64,000 nucleotides of DNA. Origin: Nitrososphaerota archaeon. Lineage in GTDB: Archaea > Thermoproteota > Nitrososphaeria > Conexivisphaerales > UBA164. Within the stretch, counting starts at the first letter, position 1; each line of letters opens with the position of its first letter. The notes under the pieces are model-generated. The model worked only from the letters and a program-made list of their open reading frames with translations. It made no database searches and had not been told where the DNA came from. A program made the translations under genes and the position numbers. The stretch is taken from NCBI GenBank assembly GCA_023381255.1, contig JAMCTX010000001.1:1-64000 (forward strand), in the 5' to 3' direction. Below are positions 9,039-16,675 of the stretch, in pieces.

Positions 9039-9578
9039 ATGGCTGGGTGGATAAAGGTTTATACTGGTCCAATGTTTTCAAGAAAGACTGAGGAACTAAT
9101 TGTGGAACTTCACAGGTACATGCTTGCAAAAAAACGCGTTGTGCTGTTTAAGCACAAGATTGATACCAGGTATGGGGAAGGTGTGATGAGCCACGATGGC
9201 AGAAAAATGAATTCAACCCCCGTAGATAGCTCGGAGGAGGTGTTTGCTGTTGGCAAAGGATATGACGTCATAGGGGTTGATGAGGCCCAGTTCTTTGACC
9301 ATGAAATAATAAATGTTTGTGAAAAGCTGGCCGACGCTGGGTTGAGGGTAGTGGTTGCAGGGCTGGACAAGAACTACCTCGGTGAGCCGTTTGGCCCAAT
9401 GCCGCAGCTGCTTGCGATTGCCGATGAAGTGGTCAAGCTGACGGCTGTATGCACGGTTTGCGGTAACCCTGCAACATTTACGGTGAGAAAGGTCAGCGAT
9501 GGTAAGGAAGTCCTCATAGGGGGAATGGAATCTTACGAACCCAGGTGCAGGATGCACCGGCTAAATATTTCCCCCTGA
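9039..9578 (+). CDS. tdk: thymidine kinase (TK1 type)
   Basis: 179 residues from ATG at 9039. Walker A is YTGPMFSRKTEE near the N-terminus, Walker B/DE is IGVDEAQFF, the lasso and Zn region has CTVCGN and a final RCRMH, as in type II thymidine kinases that phosphorylate thymidine with ATP. The frame continues upstream to 8970, but the family starts directly at the GPMFSGK-type loop and the TATA box sits at 9011-9021. Its 3' end overlaps the convergent threonine synthase gene by 18 nt. Confidence 0.93.
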   Translation: MAGWIKVYTGPMFSRKTEELIVELHRYMLAKKRVVLFKHKIDTRYGEGVMSHDGRKMNSTPVDSSEEVFAVGKGYDVIGVDEAQFFDHEIINVCEKLADAGLRVVVAGLDKNYLGEPFGPMPQLLAIADEVVKLTAVCTVCGNPATFTVRKVSDGKEVLIGGMESYEPRCRMHRLNISP

Positions 9579-10634
9579 AACCACCGCAACGGCGCTTTTC
9601 CCTTCCCTTATTCTGTGCTTTATCATTGCCGCGTATGCTGACGCACCTGCTAGTTCTGCGCATACTCCAGCCTTTCTGTATATCTCTCTCATCGCATCCC
9701 TCATTTCCTGGTCGGTGACCGTTACAGCCTCTCCGCCGGTTTCCTTAATTGCTTTTCTTGCCTGCTCCGCATAGGTGGGATATCCTACTGCTATGGCATC
9801 GGCATCCGTGTTTATGCTTGACTTTCTGAGCTTACCGGTTTTTACATAATTTACAAAGGGCTTTGCACCCTCTGCCTGCACTCCCACTATCTTTGGCACC
9901 CTGTCAATTAGCTTAAATTTGATGAATTCCTGAAACGCCTTATAAGATGCGGAAATTAACGTCGCGTTGCCTACTGGCACAAACAGGTAATCCGGCGGAT
10001 TGAACCCAAGCTGATCTATTATCTCAAAGAATACCCCCTTCTGTCCCTCCTTCCTGTAAAGGTAGTCGCCGATCAAAAATGCATTGCTCATTTTTGCAAA
10101 CTTTTCAGCCTCGCTCATTGCATCATTAAAATCACCATCCACCTGAACTATCTTGCCGCCCCTGTTCCTGATCATGTCAATCTTGTTCAGATTGGCGCCG
10201 GACCCAACGAACGTTATCGCCTCAATTCCGGCTATTTCTGAATATGCAGAGACAGAAAGTGCCATGTTGCCGGTTGAAGCCACCACTACACGGTCAAACC
10301 CAAGCTCAACGGCCTTCGTTATTTCAACCGTCGACCCCCTGTCCTTGAACGACTTGGTTGGATTATCTATCTCAATCTTCAGGTAAAGGCCCGGGCCGAC
10401 TTCCTTGAGCCTCGTCCCACCCTCACCGGCAGTTACCGGCTTTCTGCTGACTGGAAAAAAGGGCCTGTACTTCCATTGCTTTATGAACTGGGTTTTAAAG
10501 TTCCTGGGAAGTTCTATGCTGTTGTAATCGTATTCAACCTCCAGAAGGCCTCCGCACTTTTCGCATCTGGGCCATGGATAATCCTGAACATACACTGCCC
10601 CGCATCCGGTGCACTTTAAGCTATATGTTTTCAA
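9561..10634 (-). CDS. thrC: threonine synthase
   Basis: 357 residues. An N-terminal zinc ribbon (Cys8, Cys11, Cys24, Cys27) precedes a fold-type II PLP domain with Schiff-base Lys97 in NPTKSFKDRG and a phosphate-binding region near STGNMALS. It converts O-phosphohomoserine to threonine. The start is TTG at 10634; no ATG fits, and a TATA-like GTTAAATAAC at 10655-10664 would make it leaderless. Upstream, 213 nt separate it from the composite transposon at 10848. Confidence 0.9.
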   Translation of the reverse strand: MKTYSLKCTGCGAVYVQDYPWPRCEKCGGLLEVEYDYNSIELPRNFKTQFIKQWKYRPFFPVSRKPVTAGEGGTRLKEVGPGLYLKIEIDNPTKSFKDRGSTVEITKAVELGFDRVVVASTGNMALSVSAYSEIAGIEAITFVGSGANLNKIDMIRNRGGKIVQVDGDFNDAMSEAEKFAKMSNAFLIGDYLYRKEGQKGVFFEIIDQLGFNPPDYLFVPVGNATLISASYKAFQEFIKFKLIDRVPKIVGVQAEGAKPFVNYVKTGKLRKSSINTDADAIAVGYPTYAEQARKAIKETGGEAVTVTDQEMRDAMREIYRKAGVCAELAGASAYAAMIKHRIREGKSAVAVVSGGNI

Positions 10635-10839
10635 TGGTTTTTTAATGCATGCCCGGTTAAATAACTTTTATCCCGCAACAGCCGAGGGCTGCCTGTTTGC
10701 CTGAAACCTGGTTCACTTTTGTGCGAGCATAAAAGCGCTCAAGATTTTTCTGGAAAATCATAATTTTCCATGTGCCACGGTTGCATCGATTATTCATTGC
10801 GAAAAGCGCATGGACTGGCTGCATAACATCCCTTACAAT

Positions 10840-10847
10840 GCGCCGCC
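10840..10847. repeat. left 8-bp target-site duplication of composite transposon
   Basis: GCGCCGCC directly before the left terminal GGCTCTG. Identical to the 8 bases directly after the right terminus at 13603-13610. Confidence 0.85.
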
Positions 10848-10885
10848 GGCTCTGTTAACTTAAGAGCAATACGCTAATTTAGGAG

Positions 10886-10939
10886 GGGGCCCTTACCCCA
10901 ATTCATGAATGACCAACTCCAAATCAGGGCAAGGACCCC
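10886..10939 (-). ncRNA. candidate antisense RNA hairpin over IS6-like copy 1 start codon
   Basis: Two 18-nt arms (10886-10903 and 10922-10939) enclose an 18-nt loop that contains the transposase ATG (10905-10907). Read as plus-strand RNA the stem has four mismatches, all C/A or A/C. Read as minus-strand RNA every one becomes a G-U pair, giving an uninterrupted 18-bp stem whose loop is complementary to the transposase start. IS6-like copy 2 shows the same property (12879-12930). The layout resembles the IS10 RNA-OUT antisense repressor. No promoter for it has been identified. Confidence 0.4.
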
Positions 10940-11512
10940 ATGGTCCTTATACTCTATGCAATATATCTGTATTACCGTTCCCTCAGCCTCAGGAAGGCCT
11001 CAAGGCCTGCCAGGAAGGACGTGAAGACGTTCTTCGTTGATGAGACGTTTGTGCAGCTTGGAAGTGCCAAGGTTGCGGTATGGATAGCCTATGATCCGTC
11101 GATAAAGGCCGTGCTTGGATTTCACGTGAGCAGGGAGCCAAACTCTGTTGATGCCTACCTCTTCCTTCTAAGGCTTGTCATAACCTACGGCAAAAGGCCG
11201 GTCTACACGGATGGGGCCATGTGGTACAACGACGCACGCAGGTGGCTTGGCCTTTACCATGTGGTGTACGGCTTTGACAGCGACAAGGCCATAATTGAGA
11301 GGATAATGAAGCACATAAAGGACAGAACCGAGGCGTTTGACGGCCTGTTCCCCCTCAGGTCTGAGTTCAGAAACGGCCTTGAGCACATAAAGAGCTGGCT
11401 TGGGGCCTTTGTATTCATGCTAAACGCGTTTGACCTCGGAGGCGTTTACGTTGAGCTGACGCTGGCCGCATATGTCATGGAGGACGCGCTCATGGAGGTG
11501 AGCTTAAGTTAA
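10905..11512 (+). pseudogene. IS6-like transposase, copy 1 (frameshift and internal deletion)
   Basis: Encodes most of a DDE transposase: Asp in FFVDETFV, Asp in YTDGAMWY, and Glu in the IIERIMKHIKDRTEAFD helix, followed by RSEF, the IS6/IS240-type core. Compared with copy 2, one A is missing after the run CCCC near 10940, so the natural start MNDQLQ at 10905 is out of frame and reading resumes at ATG 10940. About 29 residues corresponding to the helix-turn-helix (VKRSYVAIWKWIQKY in copy 2) are deleted between LRKAS and the first catalytic strand. DNA binding is therefore probably lost. Confidence 0.75.
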
Positions 11513-11544
11513 CAGAGCCAATTAAACTAGTTTTAGGGCCAGCT

Positions 11545-12795
11545 TCAGCGATGGCGGGCGCGCGGCAGAACTATGGCCAAGATCACCACTGCGGCCACAA
11601 GGGCTAATGCACCGAGCTCGTATTTCATGTACTCAATGTACCAGGGCACAGGGGGCTTAAAGGGAACGGTGACTGTTGTAATATTAAGATTAATTTCTTT
11701 ACCAATTGCTGGCTGAAGGGATGGCGCTGAGCCAAGCCGTGCAGCTGGAATAGGTTTTACGTACGGCTGTATGTATGTAAGTTCAGTTAAATCAGTACCC
11801 GCTTTTTGGGTATAGACCAGCCCTGCCGAGCTTATACTCTGAGGCGTTCTGGACGCCTCAGAGTATTCAGTGCCTGTATAACTTTCATAGGTGCCACCGC
11901 CTCCTGCCACAGTATTTGGTGGAGGGTTAAGGCCCGCTTCAAATCCTTCTTGGGAACTTGAGCTTGAGCTGTTAGCATAATAGACATTGGCTACATAACT
12001 GTTCCCAGCAAAAAACGAGCCAAAAACTAAAAACCCAGGGTTGTATTCTGTAAAATCACCGTATGCGCCTTCATTTATCTCCAGCCCTGTTGATGGTGAT
12101 ATAAATGCTCCATTAAATTTAAGCACCGTTCCGGCATTGCCTAACGTTGCATTTGAAGAACCCGTAAGAAAGATCGTGTTATATTGATTAGGCGGTGATG
12201 CTAAATAAATAATATCAATCTCACCATTAACAGTAGTAGAAATCCCGGTCAAATAAGTAATTGAGGACGGCTCTGTACTAGTCCCAGAGCCAAGTATGTA
12301 CCACCAGCCAGTAACTCCATCAAAAGTAGTGTAGTTTAACATTATAAAGTATATTGAACCGTTAGGATATATTGATATGAAGGGGAAACTCTCTACAATA
12401 GGATGAGGAATTAGAATCCCACTGTTATTTTTGAGGAAAAACCAGTAGTTGACTACAGGAAAATAATTCCCAGTGTTAGTTATCGCTATAGCATCCTGCA
12501 TCCATATGCCAACTAGATTGTAATTTATATTATTGCTGGATAAAGTTCCGCTTGCAGTAAGTGGTAGGTTAAGCATTATGCCTCCATCATAAATATTTGA
12601 AGCATTAAGTTGGCTTGGTGTCCATTGAAACTGATAAGAGCTATAGCCCGTGACGTTGTCATAACCGCCTATCGCGTAGTCTATCGACTGGGACTGGGCA
12701 TGGGTACTAATAGGCTGCATACCAAAGCCGGCTAGCCCAGCAAGCGCAAAGGTGGCTACAAGCAAAACGGTGGCCTCAAGCGTCACATATTTCAT
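11545..12795 (-). CDS. secreted or cell-surface protein, transposon cargo
   Basis: 416 residues. The N-terminus has a hydrophobic signal segment ending near a THAQSQ cleavage-like site; a large Ser/Thr/Asn/Gly/Tyr-rich ectodomain of about 350 residues follows; the C-terminus has one TM helix (about 390-410) and a basic end RARHR. It would be anchored outside the membrane. Many N-x-S/T sequons suggest N-glycosylation. The pattern of NxxVGIWMQDAI-like aromatic strands faintly recalls thermopsin-family acid proteases and related surface proteins, but no catalytic motif is identified, so function is unknown. The gene reads as more AT-rich than its neighbours. A TATA-like run near 12815-12828 suggests its own promoter. 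Confidence 0.6.
   Translation of the reverse strand: MKYVTLEATVLLVATFALAGLAGFGMQPISTHAQSQSIDYAIGGYDNVTGYSSYQFQWTPSQLNASNIYDGGIMLNLPLTASGTLSSNNINYNLVGIWMQDAIAITNTGNYFPVVNYWFFLKNNSGILIPHPIVESFPFISIYPNGSIYFIMLNYTTFDGVTGWWYILGSGTSTEPSSITYLTGISTTVNGEIDIIYLASPPNQYNTIFLTGSSNATLGNAGTVLKFNGAFISPSTGLEINEGAYGDFTEYNPGFLVFGSFFAGNSYVANVYYANSSSSSSQEGFEAGLNPPPNTVAGGGGTYESYTGTEYSEASRTPQSISSAGLVYTQKAGTDLTELTYIQPYVKPIPAARLGSAPSLQPAIGKEINLNITTVTVPFKPPVPWYIEYMKYELGALALVAAVVILAIVLPRARHR
11834..11866. repeat. perfect 14-bp inverted repeat inside surface-protein gene
   Basis: Arms ATACTCTGAGGCGT (11834-11847) and ACGCCTCAGAGTAT (11853-11866) are exact reverse complements separated by TCTGG. The coding strand reads EYSEASRTPQSIS through it, so the frame is kept. 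A 28-nt perfect stem with a 5-nt loop would fold strongly in the mRNA; its role is unknown. Confidence 0.8.
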
Positions 12796-12878
12796 AATAT
12801 GACTTTAAGAACTCCTTTATATTTACATTTATCGACAAACATAGAACTTTGCCGTTAACTTAACAAATTTTATACTGC

Positions 12879-12930
12879 GGGACCCTCATTCTAATCTTAT
12901 GAATCAAATACAAATTAGAATAAGGACCCC
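12879..12930 (-). ncRNA. candidate antisense RNA hairpin over IS6-like copy 2 start codon
   Basis: Arms at 12879-12895 and 12914-12930 enclose the transposase ATG (12899-12901). As plus-strand RNA three pairs fail (A/C, C/A, C/A). As minus-strand RNA all three become G-U pairs, giving an unbroken 17-bp stem, extendable by two pairs toward the loop (one of them G-U). Relative to copy 1, stem pairs 11 and 12 change from C-G to U-A on both sides, and pairs 4, 10, 14 and 15 switch between G-U and Watson-Crick pairs, so pairing is kept while sequence diverges. Confidence 0.4.
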
Positions 12931-13595
12931 AATGCCCATTATTCTGTACGCCCTATATTTGTATTTCTCTTCGCTAAGCCTTAGAAAGGGGGCAAGCTGT
13001 TAAGCTTGACGGTGAAGAGGAGCTATGTTGCAATATGGAAGTGGATACAGAAATATGGCGTTATGCTTGACGGAGCCTTTGAACCAGATAAGAAGAATGT
13101 TAATGTGATCTTTGTAGATGAAACAGAAATAAACGTTGGTGGAACGGAGGCGCTGATCTGGATTGCATTTGACCCAACCGTAAAGGCAATTCTCGGGTTT
13201 CATCTTAGCAGTTCAGGAAATTCAGTTGATGCATACAGGTTCATAATGAAGCTCGTAAAGAAGTACGGAAGAAAGCCCATCTACACTGACGGCGCAATGT
13301 GGTACACTGGAGCGTGCAAGTGGGCAGGCGTTGAGCACATTGTGTTTGACTTCAATGAAAAGGGGCTAATAGAAAGAATAAACGAATACGTAAAGGACAG
13401 GACCGAAGCCTTTGACGACCTCTTTCCATGCAGGTCTAGCTTTAGCAATTGCCTTGACCATGTAGGAAATTGGATGGCAATATACTCATTCTCTATAATT
13501 ACGCATTTTCAACAAACAACGCTTCAGTAACCCCTCTTGAAGCTGTAATGCGCATGTACAAAGCCATTCTGTTCAAGGAGGTGAGCTTAAGTTAA
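12899..13595 (+). pseudogene. IS6-like transposase, copy 2 (two frameshifts)
   Basis: Starts at ATG 12899 (MNQIQIRIRTPM). The frame breaks at a run of five G near 12988-12992; one added G restores the continuation KLLSLTVKRSYVAIWKW, the helix-turn-helix. The catalytic part is intact: Asp in IFVDETEI, Asp in YTDGAMWY, Glu in LIERINEYVKDRTEAFD. A second shift lies near 13480-13500, after which the true C-terminus runs to FKEVSLS and stop at 13593-13595, the same ending as copy 1. Either shift could be an assembly error at a homopolymer, but two make decay more likely. Confidence 0.75.
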
Positions 13596-13602
13596 CAGAG
13601 CC

Positions 13603-13610
13603 GCGCCGCC
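13603..13610. repeat. right 8-bp target-site duplication of composite transposon
   Basis: GCGCCGCC directly after the right terminal CAGAGCC; matches 10840-10847 exactly. Removal of the element and one copy rejoins the thrC upstream region to the DUF354 gene leader. Confidence 0.85.
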
Positions 13611-13651
13611 CGGCAAAAAAGTTATTAATCCATAAGAGTTGAAATTGATAG

Positions 13652-14647
13652 TTGAAAATATGGTTCGATGTATTGACCCCAAAGCACTACCTGATGTTCG
13701 CTTCCCTTGAAAGGTTACTTGGCAAAGGGAACGATATTTTTCTTACAACAAGAGAATATGAAGAGCTTGAAAGGGTTAAGGCAAGAATCAAGGTCAAGGC
13801 AACTGATAACGTTGTTGGCAGGCATGGCGGAGGCCGGAAAGAGGAAAAGCTAATCGAAAGCACAAAGAGGGCTTATGAGCTTTCCAGGCTGATCCCGGGC
13901 CAGAGGCCGCAGCTTACTGTATCATTTGGCAGCCCCGAGGCGGCAAGGGTGTCATTTGGCCTAGGGATACCCCATGCCCTTGTCTGCGATTCGCCACACA
14001 GCTTCTTTGTAGGCCGGCTGACAGTTCCGCTTTCTGATGCCGTCATCTACCCCTGGGTGATCCCATCAAAATCCTGGAAGCAATACGGACCCGGCAAACT
14101 GGTCAAATACCATTCCCTGGACCCCACCGCCTGGATAATGCACAGGGAAATGTGGCCGCAGAAGAACAGCATCGAGAAGGCCGCAGAGGGTGCGGTGGTG
14201 ATAAGGGAAGAGGAGTACATGTCCTCCTATGTCCATAGCAACGGCGCCCTTGACTTTGCCGTTGAGCTCAGCAGGATGCTGCCAGACCGCAGGGTAATAC
14301 TGCTCAGGAGGTACTTCAAAGGAAGCGAGGTTCATGGAAACCTTACAGTTTATGGTGGGGAGTTTTTCGGGCCCAATGTACTTGAAAAGGCGGTTGCCTT
14401 TGTGGGCAGGGGCGGCACAATGAATGCGGAGGCTGCCTTGCTCGGGGTAAAGAGCTTCACCATGTATCCGGGTGAGCTAACGTACATTGACAGGTATCTG
14501 ATAAAAATTGGGGCATTAAGCAAGCCTTCAGGGATAAATGAGCTTGCGAGCGGGATACTGCATGACAAAAAAACCGCAAAGCTCAGGTTACATGATGCAT
14601 CCGAAGCTGTTTCAGCTGTACTCAGAAAAATTTATTCCGTGAACTGA
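13652..14647 (+). CDS. DUF354-family protein
   Basis: 331 residues matching the archaeal DUF354 family: N-terminal KIWFDVLTPKHYLMF, a middle SFGSPEAARVSFGLGIPHAL, and a C-terminal GRGGTMNAEAALLGVKSF. The fold resembles GT-B glycosyltransferases, and members are often found with surface polysaccharide genes, but activity is unproven. The start is TTG at 13652, 42 nt past the right target duplication of the composite transposon, so that insertion displaced whatever promoter lay further upstream. Confidence 0.75.
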   Translation: MKIWFDVLTPKHYLMFASLERLLGKGNDIFLTTREYEELERVKARIKVKATDNVVGRHGGGRKEEKLIESTKRAYELSRLIPGQRPQLTVSFGSPEAARVSFGLGIPHALVCDSPHSFFVGRLTVPLSDAVIYPWVIPSKSWKQYGPGKLVKYHSLDPTAWIMHREMWPQKNSIEKAAEGAVVIREEEYMSSYVHSNGALDFAVELSRMLPDRRVILLRRYFKGSEVHGNLTVYGGEFFGPNVLEKAVAFVGRGGTMNAEAALLGVKSFTMYPGELTYIDRYLIKIGALSKPSGINELASGILHDKKTAKLRLHDASEAVSAVLRKIYSVN

Positions 14648-14648
14648 T

Positions 14649-15482
14649 TCACGCAACTTTTTCAATGAACTTCATGGCATATTCTGGTGCCTGCGCGTGG
14701 CTTACCTTTGATAGCCCCAGGACAAAACCGACTTCCTTTGTTTCGTTAACCCACTTTACCATTTCTTTGATCACCGCCTTTCTGTGCTGGTTCAATGCCT
14801 GCCTGAATGTTTTGCCATAGGATACAATTGCATCTGAACCGTTCTCAGTCTTCCTTATCCATACTGCTATATACTTGCTCTCCGGGTCAAGGCCGGCGTT
14901 CAATATTATCTTCTTCCTGCCGTCAAGCTGCAGCGCGATTTTTCCGTCTCCAATTATAGCGACCTTTTCCGCAGGCCTGATAAAACTTATCCCCTGAACC
15001 ATAAAAGACTCATAAATGTAGGCTGAAAAGTTTATAAGTGATTTTGGGAGCCTCACTTTTCCCATTTCAAATTTCACCGTGCCATTGCTGTCCATTTCCC
15101 TGAACCTGCCGTGATTGCACTTCAACTTTTCCCTTTCTGAATAAAAATCCTTGACTTCAAATGGAATCTGTATCTGGCCGCCTATAATGCTCTGGTATAT
15201 TTTGTCAATTGACCTGAGCTTTTTGCCCCACTGCCTCGTTTCTGAAACGTCGTGCCCGTCAGTGGCCACCCTGACGCTGTTGAGAAATGCGTTGTTTTCC
15301 ACAATCAATTTTTCTATCTTGTTTTTTTCAATTATTTTCCTTAAAATTTTAAGGGCACCCTCTTCGTTAACCCTGGACAGCACAAAGCCGTCCCTCATAA
15401 CTTCTTTATCATAAGCTATCAGATAATTAAAGAGAACGTCCTCGTTAAGCCCCCACCTTATTATCAGCGTCTTTTCCTGCAC
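14649..15482 (-). CDS. uncharacterised conserved-looking protein next to RNase Z
   Basis: 277 residues, soluble, rich in Lys/Glu/Ile with no TM segment. The N-terminal half has a Rossmann-like strand order (TLIIRWGLNEDVL, then a KNKIEKLIVENNAF strand); the middle has a Cys/His pair in KLKCNHGRF; the C-terminal half repeats short beta strands (AVWIRKT, AIVSYGKTF). I do not recognise the family. It overlaps the end of the RNase Z gene by 38 nt in a different frame, so it is probably translationally coupled to it. Convergent with the DUF354 gene, ends 1 nt apart. Confidence 0.6.
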   Translation of the reverse strand: MQEKTLIIRWGLNEDVLFNYLIAYDKEVMRDGFVLSRVNEEGALKILRKIIEKNKIEKLIVENNAFLNSVRVATDGHDVSETRQWGKKLRSIDKIYQSIIGGQIQIPFEVKDFYSEREKLKCNHGRFREMDSNGTVKFEMGKVRLPKSLINFSAYIYESFMVQGISFIRPAEKVAIIGDGKIALQLDGRKKIILNAGLDPESKYIAVWIRKTENGSDAIVSYGKTFRQALNQHRKAVIKEMVKWVNETKEVGFVLGLSKVSHAQAPEYAMKFIEKVA

Positions 15483-16416
15483 ACCTTAATTGTAACTGTT
15501 CCACTTTTATGCTATTCTCTAAAATTTCAACTTTCATAAAGTCCCTGGCAGCCGTTGTCTTTTCAAACACAGCCCTGGCTTCACTTTCAAGTAACTTGAC
15601 ATCCCTGTACCTTTCACTGAAATGGTAAATTACAAGATAACCGGCACCCGATTTAAGGGCAACGCGCGCGGCGTCGGTACTTGTCGAGTGCAGCATTTCC
15701 CTGGCCCTGTCCTGAAGCTCGGACGAAAACGTGGATTCATAAATCAACAAATTTACTCCAGTGAAGAACCTGACAAGGCTGTCATCATATGCAGTGTCGC
15801 CAGAAATGCCAATCGAAACGGGCTTTGCAGGAGGCTCGCAAACTTCGTCCGGCCTGATGGTTCTGCCGTTGAACTCTACCGTTTCCCCCACCTGCAGCCT
15901 TCCCCAAAGGGGGCCCTGAGGTATTCCAAGCTCCCTTGCTTTTTCCAAATGGAACTTCCTCTTTTTTTTCGTCTGCACAACCTTGTATGAGTAGCTCTCC
16001 GTGCTGTGCACAGCCCTTTCAGCTTCAACCCTGACCTCCCCCATTTCATACACGGTGCCCGGCTCAGCGCTCCTGAAAATCAGCTCGTATTTATGGTTCA
16101 TGTAAAGTTCACGTTCGAAAAAATCTATCATTTTTCCAAGCCCCCTGGGGCCTACCACGGTAAGAGGTTCCGTTCTGTTCAGCAACCCCATTGTCATCAT
16201 CAGGCCTACAAGCCCCATTACGTGGTCGAAGTGCATGTGAGTTATAAATACGGCTTTAAGCTTCATTGGATTTAGCCCGGCGTATAGCATCTGCCTCTGG
16301 CTGCCTTCGCCGCAGTCGAACATGAGCTGGCCCTCGCTTGTGCTTACAATTATAGAAACCGTGTTCCTTTCTGCAGTTGGCACGGCCGATGACGTGCCCA
16401 GAAATATTGCCTGCAT
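15445..16416 (-). CDS. rnz: ribonuclease Z (tRNA 3' processing endonuclease)
   Basis: 323-residue short-form RNase Z of the metallo-beta-lactamase fold. The zinc motif is THMHFDHVMG (His60, His62, Asp64, His65); later ligands are SGDTAYDDS and the final YHFSERY. It removes the 3' trailer of tRNA precursors. The start MQAIFLGTSSAVPT matches the family. Lies in a tight minus-strand run with an 85-residue unknown upstream and a 277-residue unknown overlapping downstream. Confidence 0.92.
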   Translation of the reverse strand: MQAIFLGTSSAVPTAERNTVSIIVSTSEGQLMFDCGEGSQRQMLYAGLNPMKLKAVFITHMHFDHVMGLVGLMMTMGLLNRTEPLTVVGPRGLGKMIDFFERELYMNHKYELIFRSAEPGTVYEMGEVRVEAERAVHSTESYSYKVVQTKKKRKFHLEKARELGIPQGPLWGRLQVGETVEFNGRTIRPDEVCEPPAKPVSIGISGDTAYDDSLVRFFTGVNLLIYESTFSSELQDRAREMLHSTSTDAARVALKSGAGYLVIYHFSERYRDVKLLESEARAVFEKTTAARDFMKVEILENSIKVEQLQLRCAGKDADNKVGA

Positions 16417-16417
16417 G

Positions 16418-16675
16418 CTACTGCAACCCCAGCCAGTCAGCTATAAGGTCATACCCGGCTTCTTTAACTGAATTGCCAGAAACAATGAAGACGCCCGTGA
16501 TTTCCGCCTCATTTCCTGCCAGGTTCATTGTAATTTCAAGCTCGTGGTGGTCCCCGAACCTGCTTTCAGCCATTGGAAGCTGTATTATTATCTTTATGGA
16601 GTTACCGTCCCTTAGCTCCCTGTGATCAAACCCCGAGAGGCGTTCCTCAAGTTCTGAATATTTAACTGTATTCAT
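16418..16675 (-). CDS. small uncharacterised protein
   Basis: 85 residues, acidic and soluble, with alternating strands (KIIIQLPMA, HELEITMNLAG, AEITGVFIVSG) and a terminal helix YDLIADWLGLQ. No motif or family recognised. Its start overlaps the end of the 2-oxoacid oxidoreductase beta gene by 14 nt and its stop lies 1 nt before the RNase Z start, so it belongs to the same transcript. The overlap and composition argue that it is real. Confidence 0.55.
   Translation of the reverse strand: MNTVKYSELEERLSGFDHRELRDGNSIKIIIQLPMAESRFGDHHELEITMNLAGNEAEITGVFIVSGNSVKEAGYDLIADWLGLQ

Larger units (their letters stand above)
10848..13602. mobile_element. composite IS6-like transposon carrying a surface-protein gene
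   Basis: Outer ends carry matching 17-nt termini: GGCTCTGTTAACTTAAG at 10848-10864 and its exact reverse complement at 13586-13602. The element is flanked on both sides by the same 8 bases, GCGCCGCC (10840-10847 and 13603-13610), the target-duplication length of the IS6 family, whose termini also begin GGCTCTG or GGCACTG. Inside are two directly oriented IS6-like copies (10848-11519, and about 12848-13602) around one minus-strand gene. The inner left end of copy 2 is degenerate (GTTAACTTAA kept at 12854-12863). The flanking duplication shows the whole 2755-bp unit moved as one. Both transposase genes are damaged, so it is probably immobile now without help. Confidence 0.85.

Noticed and set aside
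10886-10939. Hairpin as a plus-strand mRNA structure hiding the transposase start
   Set aside because: The plus-strand version has four mismatches that disappear only on the minus strand, so a minus-strand RNA explains it better.
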